Source of the DNA: Gillisella vitis
GTDB lineage: Bacteria > Pseudomonadota > Alphaproteobacteria > Rhizobiales > Rhizobiaceae
Direction of reading: 5' to 3'
Length of the DNA: 64,000 bases
Assembly (NCBI RefSeq): GCF_021559775.1
Contig: NZ_CP056049.1
Coordinates: forward strand, 450,752 to 514,751
Of this stretch, positions 45,328-54,372 are shown one piece after another (positions within the stretch are counted from its first letter, which is position 1; the number at the start of each line of letters is the position of its first letter). The notes beneath the pieces were generated by a model. It did no database searches, was not told the origin of the DNA, and saw only the letters and a program-made list of their open reading frames with translations. The translations under genes and the position numbers were made by a program.

Positions 45328-46277
45328 ACTCCAAACACCCGGAAAGAGGAGCGGCCGGACAGTTCGCGCACCGCCTCAAAGCTTTCCAGTCGCTCGAACA
45401 GCCGGTTGGCCGCCCAGCGGGAGAGACCACTGCCAGGCGCCGAGGCCAGCACGGCATCCTCGTTCAGCAATTTGCGGATCACCGGCTCGGCACCTTTGGT
45501 GCGAACCTTCGGCGCGACAGCCAGAAGCCGTGCTGCGCGTCGATTGATGTCGACGGTGGAACGGAGTGCTGCGTCAACCCCATCAACCAGCGCCAGGCAG
45601 ATCGCCTTTGGATAAGCTGGCTCTCCCGGACGAACGCGACCCCGGCCACCGATCGTTCGGAAGGACGAACCAAAACGTTCGGGTAAAAGCAAAGGAACAG
45701 GTCTCGGCCATTTCAGCTTGTGAGCCAGCACAACATCCGCCAGTCCCAGGGTCAGCACCTCTATGTCCGGGCGGATCGCGCACATTGCTGCTATCAGGTC
45801 CACTGCTACGAAGGGCGCCGCCCGCTCAGATTGGATCGCAGAATCCACAAGATCCGGAATGGAGGCAAGCCCCTCGTCCCAGCAAAGGTCCAACAGCGCG
45901 GTAAGCTCCTGAACAAATGGTGTGGTGATTGCCCCGGACCGGCGCGACAGCATTCGTGTGGCCAAAAACAATTTTCCCGCAGGCCCTGGATCATCACCAG
46001 GCGCCGTCAGCAAAAGCGCGTCGCGCAACGCATGTTCGTCCTCGCTACGGCCATCCATTCTGGCGGCGATGGCAGCCGACTTCAGGGCAAGGCGATCACG
46101 CCAACAGCCGAGCCAAGGCGGATCGGCCTGTATCAGATCGTCAAGCGATTTCAGAGCGATACCGGCAGAGAATGCAGCGTCGGATTCGGGAATGTCGCGA
46201 CCGCGCAACGAAGCCCAGCCTGGAAGACGAGGTGACCAGCTCAAGGGCGGCTCTGAGGTGGGGGCGCGCGAATCCAT
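45324..46277 (-). CDS. DUF1403-family protein
   Basis: The 317-residue soluble protein matches my memory of the DUF1403 family, which has no known function and often precedes a ScpB-like gene on Rhizobiales plasmids. Visible features are LPGWASLRGRDIPESDAAFSAG near the start, RDRLALKSAAIAARMDGRSEDE, and a helical repeat-like middle. The last 60 residues form a putative winged-helix segment with RWAANRLFERLESF. It overlaps the ScpB-like gene and so probably acts with it. Confidence 0.75.
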   Translation of the reverse strand: MDSRAPTSEPPLSWSPRLPGWASLRGRDIPESDAAFSAGIALKSLDDLIQADPPWLGCWRDRLALKSAAIAARMDGRSEDEHALRDALLLTAPGDDPGPAGKLFLATRMLSRRSGAITTPFVQELTALLDLCWDEGLASIPDLVDSAIQSERAAPFVAVDLIAAMCAIRPDIEVLTLGLADVVLAHKLKWPRPVPLLLPERFGSSFRTIGGRGRVRPGEPAYPKAICLALVDGVDAALRSTVDINRRAARLLAVAPKVRTKGAEPVIRKLLNEDAVLASAPGSGLSRWAANRLFERLESFEAVRELSGRSSFRVFGV

Positions 46278-46475
46278 GCGAAAGACGATAGATCAGGGGC
46301 GCGGTTTAATCCAGAGAGATCGGCCATAACCGCACATTCTTTCGTGCTGGTTCCAACGCGAAAATCAACATTCGGAACTTCTTGCCCGGCTAAAGGGTTG
46401 TGGGGATGTAACAGTCCTCACCTCAATCTGCAGAACATCCAGGTAATGGAGTTCCCCTGTCTGAAAGACACGATC

Positions 46476-46988
46476 ATGAACAAGGTTCTTGCAAGCGCGA
46501 TTACCGTGGCGATGACATGGATGATGACGGCGGCTGGTGCGCACGCCGACGAGTCTGCTTTCTTGAAAACACTGGCGGGAAGCTGGAGCGGCAAAGGAAC
46601 GGTCAAGGTGCGCACGAATGCACCCACGATCAATGTCACCTGCAGATTCAAATCGAACACGACGGCGCAATCGCTGGCATTGAATGGACGCTGTACGAGC
46701 CTCGTTGTGTTTTCTCGTGCCATCAGCGCAGATTTGAAAATCAACGGTGCGACCTATAGCGGCTCTTACGTGGGGGCCGGTACGGGTGTCGCGGGCTTGA
46801 ACGGCAAACGCGGAGGAGATGCCATCAACCTTGCAATCAATTGGGCGAAAGAGGTCAATGGTGATCGACGTGCGCAGATGACAATCGAAAAAGTTGGAGC
46901 TTCCGGCATGCGCCTGACGACTGTTGATACCGACCCGGCCACAGGGAAGTCGATCGTTACCAGTCGGATTGACCTGCGTCGGGGCTGA
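46476..46988 (+). CDS. Small secreted protein of unknown function
   Basis: The start at 46476 gives 170 residues with a clear signal peptide (MNKVLASAITVAMTWMMTAAG ... AHA|DES); the earlier codon at 46344 would bury it. The mature part begins FLKTLAGSWSGKGTV, contains two cysteines (in VTCRFKS and NGRCTSL) that could form a disulfide, and looks like an all-beta, lipocalin-like fold. I do not recognise a characterised family. It is divergent from the DUF1403 gene across about 200 bp and convergent with the autotransporter gene. Confidence 0.75.
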   Translation: MNKVLASAITVAMTWMMTAAGAHADESAFLKTLAGSWSGKGTVKVRTNAPTINVTCRFKSNTTAQSLALNGRCTSLVVFSRAISADLKINGATYSGSYVGAGTGVAGLNGKRGGDAINLAINWAKEVNGDRRAQMTIEKVGASGMRLTTVDTDPATGKSIVTSRIDLRRG

Positions 46989-47182
46989 GTTCATCCATCG
47001 ACATTGGTCTAAACCTTTAATGCATACTATCGTGTGATCACAGCAAGCTGAAACGGGTCTGTGAGAGTTGATCAATTCAACGCGGGAACCGGGCCTTTGT
47101 GGAACGACAAACCTCGTTAATTCGCCGCGAAAATCAACAACGGTCGTTACAGCGCGCCAAACGTATCGTCGCAATATGGGGT

Positions 47183-50155
47183 TTAAAAACTCCCCGCCAG
47201 ATTGACCTGCGCTGCGCTTGACCGCAGGCCTTTGCCAAACTCGCCGGAATAACTGAACGTCAGGCGGGCCGACTTCGAAAGCTTGGCGGAAACTCCGAGT
47301 TTTGCCAGCAGAGCGTCCCTTGGCATTTCCACGCCTTCGACGACAAATGGTGTGCCGCCAGAAAACGCGAGGCTGGAATACGGCGACACGTCGCCCTCGA
47401 TATGCCGCCAGCCCAGCATGCCGGAGACGGCAACGGGTAAATTGTCTTCCGGCCACCTCCAAGACCAGCGCAGGCCGATCGTGGAGGTGGCAATCTCGTC
47501 GCTGCTTTTTGCTGCCAAGAGGCCCGCATCGCCGCCACTTTCGCGGAAGGCGTCAGTCTTGAGATTGACGTAAGCGAGGTTGGCGAAGGGCTGGAGCTTG
47601 ATCGCATCCAGTTCATGCGTCCAAGAGAGATCTGCGAAAACCTGGCTGGTGGCACTGGCATAGTCAGCGGTGAGCTGGCTGGTAATCGTTCCAAAGGAGA
47701 TATCGCGCAGCGTTGACGCATCGTTATGGGAAAAGATGGCGCCGCCAATGACGTTCAAGGGACCAATATCACCCGTAGCATAGAGACCGGCGTGATAAGA
47801 CTCTGTCTTCACCTGTTCCAACGAATCATGGCTGTAACCCAACAGGCCGCCTAGACGCCACGGGTCGGAGACTGACGCATCCACTCCCATTATAACGCCT
47901 GCGGTGCGCGTCTCGATTCCGGCTGCATTTCCATTCCCTGACCAACGGTTGGACGATAGAAAACTGTTGGTCCAGACCGTTACGTCACTCGTCCGTTGAT
48001 CAAGATCCAAGGCCATTTGGTCAAGCACCGCGTCGCGTGCAAAACGGCTCTCCCACAACAGCGCGGTTTTGAGCGAGGCATGAACCTCACCGCTCAATTG
48101 CGAGAAGGCACTGTTTGCGGTGGAAGAATTCAGTGACAAGACGGCATCGTAAATCGAGTTTCCTGTTCCCAATGCTTCAACGGCAACCGCGGTTGCGCGA
48201 CCGTTTGCGGTATCCGCGACATCTGAGAATTGCACGCTATTGCGGTCGAGCTGCATGTCTATCGTGGTGACACCATAGGTCAACGTTGGCGTCAGGAACG
48301 CGAAATCACTTGAAACGCTGTCGAAGGTGCCAGTGATGCGGCTTGCAGTCAGGATGGTATAGGTGGTTGTCAGCCCGTAATTGCCACCTGCCGCTCTAAT
48401 TTCAAGCGTTCCCCCCTGTATGGAGACCGTGCCTGTCGCATCCACCCGGTCGGAGGCACCGTTGGCATCGATGTCGACCTGGTAGATTGAGCCAGTGCGA
48501 AAGGTCACATCCCCGTCGACGGTGAGCGTTCCTATGTCTCGCCCGGGTGAAAGTACACCGCCTGCGTTGACGAAAAGCTCGCCAATGGTCCCGTTGCCTG
48601 ACAGAAGCCCGCCGTCATCGATGACGACGGCTCCAGCTACGGTTCCATCGTTGATCAGTGAACCGCCTGAAATCGTGGCCGTTCCATCAATTGTGCCGGT
48701 ATTGGAAAAGGTGCCGCCAGTGTTTACGAGCGTGGCGATTGTTCCGTCGTTCGATGCACTGCCAGAATTGGCAACCGTGCCTGCCACAGCGCCATTGTTG
48801 TTGATGAATTCGCCCGCCGCCTCGTTATCGACATCTGCCAATGTGGCATTGTTGACAACACGACCTCCGCTAACCGTCGTTTTCCCCGTAACAGTACCGC
48901 CAGAATTGTTCGTGAAAGTGCCGGCATCATTTTGAAGCGCCGCGACGGTCCCCGCATTGGTAACCGTGCCGGAGTTTCTTATCGTGCCAGCGGTGGCTCT
49001 CGAGTTGTTGACGAATATTGCGGCGGCGGCAACGTCCGCATCGGTGATGACGAAGTTATTGGTGACGGTTCCGCCTGTGATTGTTGATTTGCCGGTAATC
49101 GTACCGCCTGCATTGTTGGTAAAATTTCCAGCCGTATTGGTCAGGCTATCAATAGTCCCGGCATTCGATGAATTGCCTGCATTGACGACGACACCGGCGG
49201 TGGCGCCGTTGGCATTGGTGAATGTTGCATCTGCTCCGACATCGACGTCGTGAAGGGTGGCGTTGTTCGTCACGCTGCCAGCGGAAATATTGCTATCCCC
49301 CGTAACCACCCCGCCTGCATCATTGGTGAATGTACCGGCATCGTTCTGTAGGGAGGCAATGGTTCCCGCATTGACGACGGTGCCTGAATTTCTGATTGCG
49401 CCGGCTGTTGCACCGGTGTTGTTGATGAAGGCCGCCGCTGCCGCGACATCGGCGTCGGTAACGACGAAATTGTTGGTGACGGTTCCACCCGAAACCGTCG
49501 TCTTTCCCGAAATCGTCCCGCCAGCATTATTGGTAAAATTTCCGGCGGTATTGGTCAGGCTCCCGACCTCTCCGGCGTTGGATGCTGTCCCGGCATTGGT
49601 AACTGCGCCCGCGGTTGCGCCGCTATTATTGACGAAGGTCCCTCCTTCGGAGATATTAACCTCATCAACAGTGCCGTTGTTGGACAGCGCGGTCCCTGTC
49701 TCTACCATGGCGCCACTGAGCGTACCGTTCACGGTGACGTTGCCGTTGTTGAGCGTCAACTGGCCATTGAGGTCGCCATCGATGGAAAGGCTACCGCCAT
49801 CAAGGCTGACGTTGGAGTTCATTACTCCGCCCGCATTGACGCTAACGCTGCCTGCTGTGATCGTGGTGCCGTTCGTGGCGGTCAATGCACCCGTGTCGGT
49901 GATGGTGACGTTTCCTCCACCAACCTCCAGACGATTGACTGTCACGTCGTTTGTAACTTGTGGAGAGCCTGTATCGACATGCGCATCATCGCCTGCCCCG
50001 GGCGCCGAAGGGGACCAGTTCGATGCATTGCTGAATTCGTTGTCAGCATTTCCAGACCATGCTGATTGCGCGAAGCAATGCGCGGGCAACACGGTGGAGG
50101 CCAGTGCCGTGAACACACATAATCGGCGACGGAATGCTGGCAGCAATGGTTTCAT
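47183..50155 (-). CDS. Type Va autotransporter with repeat passenger
   Basis: This is a 990-residue protein. A signal peptide (about 1-30, ending CFAQ) precedes an Asn/Thr/Gly/Ala-rich beta-helix passenger (31-690) and a C-terminal autotransporter barrel (about 710-990) that ends in Phe (NLAGSF). The passenger opens WSGNADNEFSNASNWSP, a common autotransporter start, and then carries 69-residue repeats (174-500). The passenger end (GGVLSPGRDIGTLTVDGDVTF, then TYTILTA) is the usual chaperone-like region. No protease or adhesin domain was recognised, so surface adhesion or a structural role is only a guess. Flanking genes are unrelated. Confidence 0.92.
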   Translation of the reverse strand: MKPLLPAFRRRLCVFTALASTVLPAHCFAQSAWSGNADNEFSNASNWSPSAPGAGDDAHVDTGSPQVTNDVTVNRLEVGGGNVTITDTGALTATNGTTITAGSVSVNAGGVMNSNVSLDGGSLSIDGDLNGQLTLNNGNVTVNGTLSGAMVETGTALSNNGTVDEVNISEGGTFVNNSGATAGAVTNAGTASNAGEVGSLTNTAGNFTNNAGGTISGKTTVSGGTVTNNFVVTDADVAAAAAFINNTGATAGAIRNSGTVVNAGTIASLQNDAGTFTNDAGGVVTGDSNISAGSVTNNATLHDVDVGADATFTNANGATAGVVVNAGNSSNAGTIDSLTNTAGNFTNNAGGTITGKSTITGGTVTNNFVITDADVAAAAIFVNNSRATAGTIRNSGTVTNAGTVAALQNDAGTFTNNSGGTVTGKTTVSGGRVVNNATLADVDNEAAGEFINNNGAVAGTVANSGSASNDGTIATLVNTGGTFSNTGTIDGTATISGGSLINDGTVAGAVVIDDGGLLSGNGTIGELFVNAGGVLSPGRDIGTLTVDGDVTFRTGSIYQVDIDANGASDRVDATGTVSIQGGTLEIRAAGGNYGLTTTYTILTASRITGTFDSVSSDFAFLTPTLTYGVTTIDMQLDRNSVQFSDVADTANGRATAVAVEALGTGNSIYDAVLSLNSSTANSAFSQLSGEVHASLKTALLWESRFARDAVLDQMALDLDQRTSDVTVWTNSFLSSNRWSGNGNAAGIETRTAGVIMGVDASVSDPWRLGGLLGYSHDSLEQVKTESYHAGLYATGDIGPLNVIGGAIFSHNDASTLRDISFGTITSQLTADYASATSQVFADLSWTHELDAIKLQPFANLAYVNLKTDAFRESGGDAGLLAAKSSDEIATSTIGLRWSWRWPEDNLPVAVSGMLGWRHIEGDVSPYSSLAFSGGTPFVVEGVEMPRDALLAKLGVSAKLSKSARLTFSYSGEFGKGLRSSAAQVNLAGSF
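48650..49636 (-). repeat. 207-bp (69-codon) tandem repeats in the autotransporter passenger
   Basis: Units begin at residues 174, 243, 312, 381 and 450 (FVNNSGATAG, FINNTGATAG, FTNANGATAG, FVNNSRATAG, FINNNGAVAG), exactly 69 residues apart. Units 1 and 3 resemble each other more (TNTAGNFTNNAGG ... NNFVVTDADVAAA), as do units 2 and 4 (LQNDAGTFTN). There is therefore a higher-order period of 138 residues (414 bp). Unit 5 is partial. Confidence 0.85.
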
Positions 50156-50321
50156 CTCGATCGGCCAACGTTAGCGGACGCCCGTATACATCTACGGGAC
50201 GGTTAACGATTGTTATCCGAGCTTGGTTAATGAAATCCTCCATCTTCCGTCGGGAGATCATCTTCGATGATTTGGAGTGATCGGTCACGGTGCACAACCG
50301 ATCTGACGTGCCAGCGTTAAG

Positions 50322-51398
50322 CTAGCCCTTGGGTAGTGCTTGTTTCTTCAGCCATTTTAGCACTTGGATCTCGCCTTCATCCATCCATTGAAGAAGGCGT
50401 TCACTCGTGGTTTTCAACTTAAGGACATCACGAAGCGTACCAGCTTGGAAGTCTTCGAACACGGCGGGATGTATGTAGGAAGACCGACAGACCGATCGGG
50501 TATTGACCAGTTTCGCAGCGACTGCGTCGATCGCTGCATTGAGTTGACGGGCCAACTCGCGCTTCGTCGTGGCGGCCTCGGCAGAAGCCAGTGCATCCAC
50601 TGCCATGCAGGTTGCGCCCCACGTTCTAAACTGGCGTGAACTGAAATCGTCACCTGTCATCTCTCGGATATAGGCATTCACATCATGTGAGGAGATGGGT
50701 CTGCATCCGCCTTGATCGCAAACGTATTGAAAGAGATGTTGTCCTGGAAGTTCCTGTAGTTTTCGCACGACATTGGCGATCCGCCGGTCACTATGGGCAA
50801 GATTCCATTCCTTGCCGGATTTACCTTTGAACCGAAATTTGAGACTGCCGCCTTCGACGCTCACGTGACGACTGCGCAACGTGGTAAGGCCGAACGACTT
50901 GTTCGCCTCTGCATAGGCAGCGTTTCCTATCCTGATATAGAGGTTATCGAGCATCCACACGACCGTTGCCAGTGCCTTGTCGACATTGAGGCCACGGGAA
51001 CGAAGGTCGATGTCGACCCGTTCGCGCAGGTCAGGAAGTCGGGACGCGAAATCGGCCAGCCGTTCGAACTTGGCCTTTCCTCGCTCGGCGTGCCAGTCTT
51101 TATGATAGCGGTATTGCCGACGACCCTTGGCATCCGTGCCGATTGCCTGCAGGTGTGAGAACGGATTCGTCGAGATGACGACGTCTGTGTAGGCGGGCGG
51201 TATTGCCAGAGAGGTCAGGCGAGCAATCTCATCAGCCTGGGTAATCCGCCGCCCGTCTGGCCGGTAATAGAGGAAGCCTCTGGCACCCATCTTCCGGGTG
51301 ATCCCGGGCTCCAAACCAGGACCGTAGACTAGCCCGGAGGTGAGTTTGGCCTCGGTGGCGTTTGCATCGATTTCGGTGACGATCTGGTTCATTCCCAA
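50322..51398 (-). CDS. Type IB DNA topoisomerase (poxvirus-like)
   Basis: The 358-residue protein has the bacterial TopIB layout. The N-terminal domain (MGARGFLYYRPDGRRITQ, IPPAYTDVVIS) is followed by a catalytic domain with YIRIGNAAYAEANKSFGLTTLRSRHV, FKGKSGKEW, SSRQFRTWGAT and the nucleophile Tyr in RSSYIHPAVFEDF. It relaxes supercoiled DNA through a 3'-phosphotyrosine link. In Rhizobiales such genes are accessory and often lie on plasmids. It is a single gene with no operon partner here. Confidence 0.93.
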   Translation of the reverse strand: MGMNQIVTEIDANATEAKLTSGLVYGPGLEPGITRKMGARGFLYYRPDGRRITQADEIARLTSLAIPPAYTDVVISTNPFSHLQAIGTDAKGRRQYRYHKDWHAERGKAKFERLADFASRLPDLRERVDIDLRSRGLNVDKALATVVWMLDNLYIRIGNAAYAEANKSFGLTTLRSRHVSVEGGSLKFRFKGKSGKEWNLAHSDRRIANVVRKLQELPGQHLFQYVCDQGGCRPISSHDVNAYIREMTGDDFSSRQFRTWGATCMAVDALASAEAATTKRELARQLNAAIDAVAAKLVNTRSVCRSSYIHPAVFEDFQAGTLRDVLKLKTTSERLLQWMDEGEIQVLKWLKKQALPKG

Positions 51399-51722
51399 AT
51401 AACTATAGAACGGCCTGCGTGTTCCATGATCAGGCTAATGCAGGCGAAGATCGGTGTTTCGCTTGCCGATGCAATGCCAACTGACCAACGACGGGCCCTT
51501 CTCAACGCGTGCGATACGTCACGCCTTGGCCTTCGAGGGCGGCCTATATTTGAGCACGGATTTCCCGGCACGCCCGAAATTTGGACAAAATCAACAAAAA
51601 CCACATTGGTTTTCTCGTGTATAGGCGCTGAATCAAAGCTTCAGCAGGATGGCATGCGAATTGCTTTGACTGATTTGACCGTTTTGTCGGTTCTGTGAAT
51701 TTCTATAAGAAAAGGGGAACCT
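51399..51722. promoter_or_regulatory. 324-bp gap before the peptide/opine ABC operon
   Basis: No credible gene is seen; a 90-codon plus-strand frame at 51426-51698 has no recognisable domain. The region must hold the promoters for the topoisomerase gene (minus) and the ABC operon (plus). AAAAGGGGAACC just before ATG 51723 is the ribosome binding site of the binding protein. Confidence 0.4.
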
Positions 51723-53309
51723 ATGAGTTCAGAGATCAATCGCCGTCGCTTCCTGCAAGGAACCGTCGGGGCGGCCGCTGCCGCAGGCTTTATGCAGATG
51801 AACCCCGACTTCTTCATTTCCTCCGCCTTTGCCCAGTCGGGCAAGACCATGACGTTTCTCTCTGCCGAAAACATCACCGGCAACTGGGACCCGACGGCCC
51901 ACACGACGCTCTCGCAGAAAAATATCGAGGGTTTCGTCATGGGCTTCCTGACGCGCTCACCGATGAAGCTCGATAATCCCGGCGAGGTGGTCTACGAGCT
52001 GGCAACCGACATCAAGCTGCTGGATGCGCATCGGTTACAGATCACGCTGCGACAGGGCATCACTTTTCATGATGGCAAGCCGTTCAAGGCCGAAGATGTC
52101 AAGGCAACTTTGGAATATGGCTCGAGGGCCGATCGTCCGGCCCAATGGTATCCAGGACCGACCGAAACCCTGACCATCGAAACACCGGACGACTACACTG
52201 TCATTATCGACACCTCCAAGGGTGGTTATCCGGCCCATCTCTTCATCTTCCTCGCCTCTTTCCTTCCCATTATGTCGGCAAAGGACGTGGCGGGTGGCCC
52301 GGGTGGCGTTCTCTCCCAGCGCTTGAATGGCACGGGACCGTTCAAATTCGTTGAGCAGCGCGGCAATGACACGGTAATGGCTGCTTTCGATGGCTATTTC
52401 AAAGGCAAGCCAGGCATTCCCGGCATCAACTTTACTTTCACTGGCGATTCCACCACGCGTATGCTGTCGCTGATGAATGGTCAGGCTTCGATTGTCGAGC
52501 GTCTGGAGCCGGAACAGGTGGCAACCTTGAAAGGCAATCCGCAAATCGCCATCAACGAGGTGGTTTCGGTTGAAAACAAATATCTTTGGTTCCGGTGCTC
52601 CAAGCCACCTTTCAACGATCCGCGCGTCCGGCTGGCAGCTTGCCATGCCATCGACCGTGACATGATCCTCGAAGTGCTCGGATCAGCAGGCCATGCGTCT
52701 TCCAACTTCGTGTCACCGGTCAAGTTCGGCTATGTCGATCTGGAGAATTATCCGAAATACGATCCCGAAAAGTGCCAGGCACTACTGGCTGAAGCTGGCT
52801 TTCCAAACGGTAAGGGCTTGCCGCCCTTGGAATATATTACCTCGGTTGGGTTCTATCCCAAGACCAAGGAATATGGCGAGGTGTTGACCGGTATGCTGAA
52901 CGAACAGGGCTTCCCCGTCAGCCTGACCGTGCTGGAGCCTGCGGCATGGAACGAGCAATTGTACGATCGCCCAGGTGGCGGCCCCGGTCATATGGTCGAT
53001 TGCGGCTGGTCAACGGCATCGCCGGAGCCCGATCTTGTTCTGCGAACGCACTTCCATTCAAGCTCCAAGCGCATTTGCGGCATTGTCGACAAGGACATTG
53101 ATGCAAGCCTCGACAAGGAGCGCAATGCGGCAAACCTGGAAGAACGCAAAAAAGTTCTGCAATCCGAGACGATGCCCTTGATCGCTTCGAAAATGCCGGC
53201 CCTGTCGCTGTTCACCTCTGTCATGATCCACGCCATGCAAAAGGAGTTCAAGGAAGGCCTCTACATCTATCCTGACGGGTCCATGGACGCTTCAAAGCCC
53301 GCTGCATGA
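51723..53309 (+). CDS. Extracellular solute-binding protein, family 5 (Tat-exported)
   Basis: This 528-residue binding protein starts with a twin-arginine signal (NRRRFLQGTVGAAAAAGF ... SSAFAQ). The mature part is a family 5 (DppA/OppA/NikA-type) protein: TLSQKNIEGFVMGFLTRS, LRQGITFHDGKPFKAEDVKATLEY, GTGPFKFVEQ and RLAACHAIDRDMILEV are the usual blocks. It captures peptides, opines or related amides. It is the first gene of a tight operon with two permeases and a fused ATPase. The presence of an amidohydrolase and two kinases downstream suggests a substrate with an amide or carbamoyl bond and a hydroxyl to phosphorylate. Confidence 0.92.
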   Translation: MSSEINRRRFLQGTVGAAAAAGFMQMNPDFFISSAFAQSGKTMTFLSAENITGNWDPTAHTTLSQKNIEGFVMGFLTRSPMKLDNPGEVVYELATDIKLLDAHRLQITLRQGITFHDGKPFKAEDVKATLEYGSRADRPAQWYPGPTETLTIETPDDYTVIIDTSKGGYPAHLFIFLASFLPIMSAKDVAGGPGGVLSQRLNGTGPFKFVEQRGNDTVMAAFDGYFKGKPGIPGINFTFTGDSTTRMLSLMNGQASIVERLEPEQVATLKGNPQIAINEVVSVENKYLWFRCSKPPFNDPRVRLAACHAIDRDMILEVLGSAGHASSNFVSPVKFGYVDLENYPKYDPEKCQALLAEAGFPNGKGLPPLEYITSVGFYPKTKEYGEVLTGMLNEQGFPVSLTVLEPAAWNEQLYDRPGGGPGHMVDCGWSTASPEPDLVLRTHFHSSSKRICGIVDKDIDASLDKERNAANLEERKKVLQSETMPLIASKMPALSLFTSVMIHAMQKEFKEGLYIYPDGSMDASKPAA

Positions 53310-53332
53310 TGCTGCACCGGACGTAAGACCGG

Positions 53333-53359
53333 CCGCACGCCGGAGATTTCAGCGTGCGG
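53333..53359 (+). terminator. Intra-operon hairpin after the binding-protein gene
   Basis: Perfect 8-bp arms CCGCACGC (53333-53340) and GCGTGCGG (53352-53359) surround an eleven-base loop, between the binding-protein gene and the first permease. No T-run follows. Such a stem would protect the binding-protein mRNA or partly stop transcription, giving more binding protein than permease. Confidence 0.6.
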
Positions 53360-53385
53360 CGACCATCAGGACCGAAGCGGAGTGC

Positions 53386-54372
53386 ATGTCGATGTTCGCA
53401 TTGAATTTCCTCGTCAGACGGCTGTTTCAGGGTGCGATTATTATTTTTCTGGTGTCTTTGCTGATCTTCACCCTGCTGCGGGTGGTGCCGGGTGATCCCG
53501 TGCGCATGATGGCGGGCGGCATGGCTCCTGAAGCCCTGATCGAGAAAATCGCCAAGGATATGGGATTGCGTGATCCGATTCTCGTTCAGTTCGGGCGCTA
53601 TATGTCTGGCGTGGTGCAAGGTGACCTTGGCGAATCCTTTGTGCGGCCCGCCAATGGCGCGGCAACAGGCGGCTCTAGCTTCAACGATTCAACGCGCGGC
53701 GAGCGCGCCAAGGTTTTCACCCTGATTTTTGATGCGCTGCCCATGACCTTGCAACTGGCGGCGGTTACGCTTGTGATAGCTCTGGTATTTTCCAGCATTG
53801 TCGGTGTAGCGGGAGGATTGGCACCGGGGCGATGGCCGGACAAGCTTGCCTTCTATATCTCCTCGATCTTCATATCCCTGCCGAATTTCTGGCTCGGAAT
53901 CGTGCTGGCCTTGCTATTTTCGGTCAAGCTCGGCTGGCTTCCGGCCATCGGTTATCAGGGCTTTGCCTATACCATCTTGCCCGCCATCGTCCTGGCCGTT
54001 GAGCTTGCGCCGGTGTTGATCCGCACGCTGGTCAGCTCCGTCTCTGCCCAGATGATGGAGCCTTACGTGTCTGTCGGACGGGTTCGTGGCCTGAGCAATA
54101 CCCGTATCATTGCCAATCATGCGCTGCGCAATGCGTCCGTGCCGTTGCTCAATCTGCTGGGCGTGCAATTTTCCAGTCTGCTCGGTGGCGTGATCATCGT
54201 TGAATATATCTTCGATTACCCCGGCCTTGGCCTGCTGACCATCAACGCCGTGCTGCAACGGGATTTTCCGCTGATCCAGGGCATTGCCATCGTCACCAGC
54301 GCCATCTTCGTGCTGATCAACATCCTCGTTGATCTCGTTGCCACCACCATTGATCCGAGGCTCGAATACTGA
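53386..54372 (+). CDS. Dipeptide/opine ABC permease 1 (DppB type)
   Basis: The 328-residue permease has the DppB/OppB pattern: LNFLVRRLFQGAIIIFLVSLLIF at the N-terminus, RVVPGDPVRMMAGG, MGLRDPILVQFGRYM, and the ATPase-docking loop SVGRVRGLSNTRIIANHALRNA before VIIVEYIFDYPGLG. Six membrane segments are predicted by eye. It overlaps the next permease by one base (TGATG). Confidence 0.93.
   Translation: MSMFALNFLVRRLFQGAIIIFLVSLLIFTLLRVVPGDPVRMMAGGMAPEALIEKIAKDMGLRDPILVQFGRYMSGVVQGDLGESFVRPANGAATGGSSFNDSTRGERAKVFTLIFDALPMTLQLAAVTLVIALVFSSIVGVAGGLAPGRWPDKLAFYISSIFISLPNFWLGIVLALLFSVKLGWLPAIGYQGFAYTILPAIVLAVELAPVLIRTLVSSVSAQMMEPYVSVGRVRGLSNTRIIANHALRNASVPLLNLLGVQFSSLLGGVIIVEYIFDYPGLGLLTINAVLQRDFPLIQGIAIVTSAIFVLINILVDLVATTIDPRLEY

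Noticed and set aside
48809..49636. CRISPR-like regular spacing of repeats
   Set aside because: The 207-bp period is in frame within an autotransporter gene and has no short repeat/unique spacer structure.
49257..50174. 305-codon plus-strand frame opposite the autotransporter passenger
   Set aside because: It is Pro/Val/Thr-rich because of the repeat codons on the other strand; the minus-strand protein has signal peptide, repeats and barrel in one frame.
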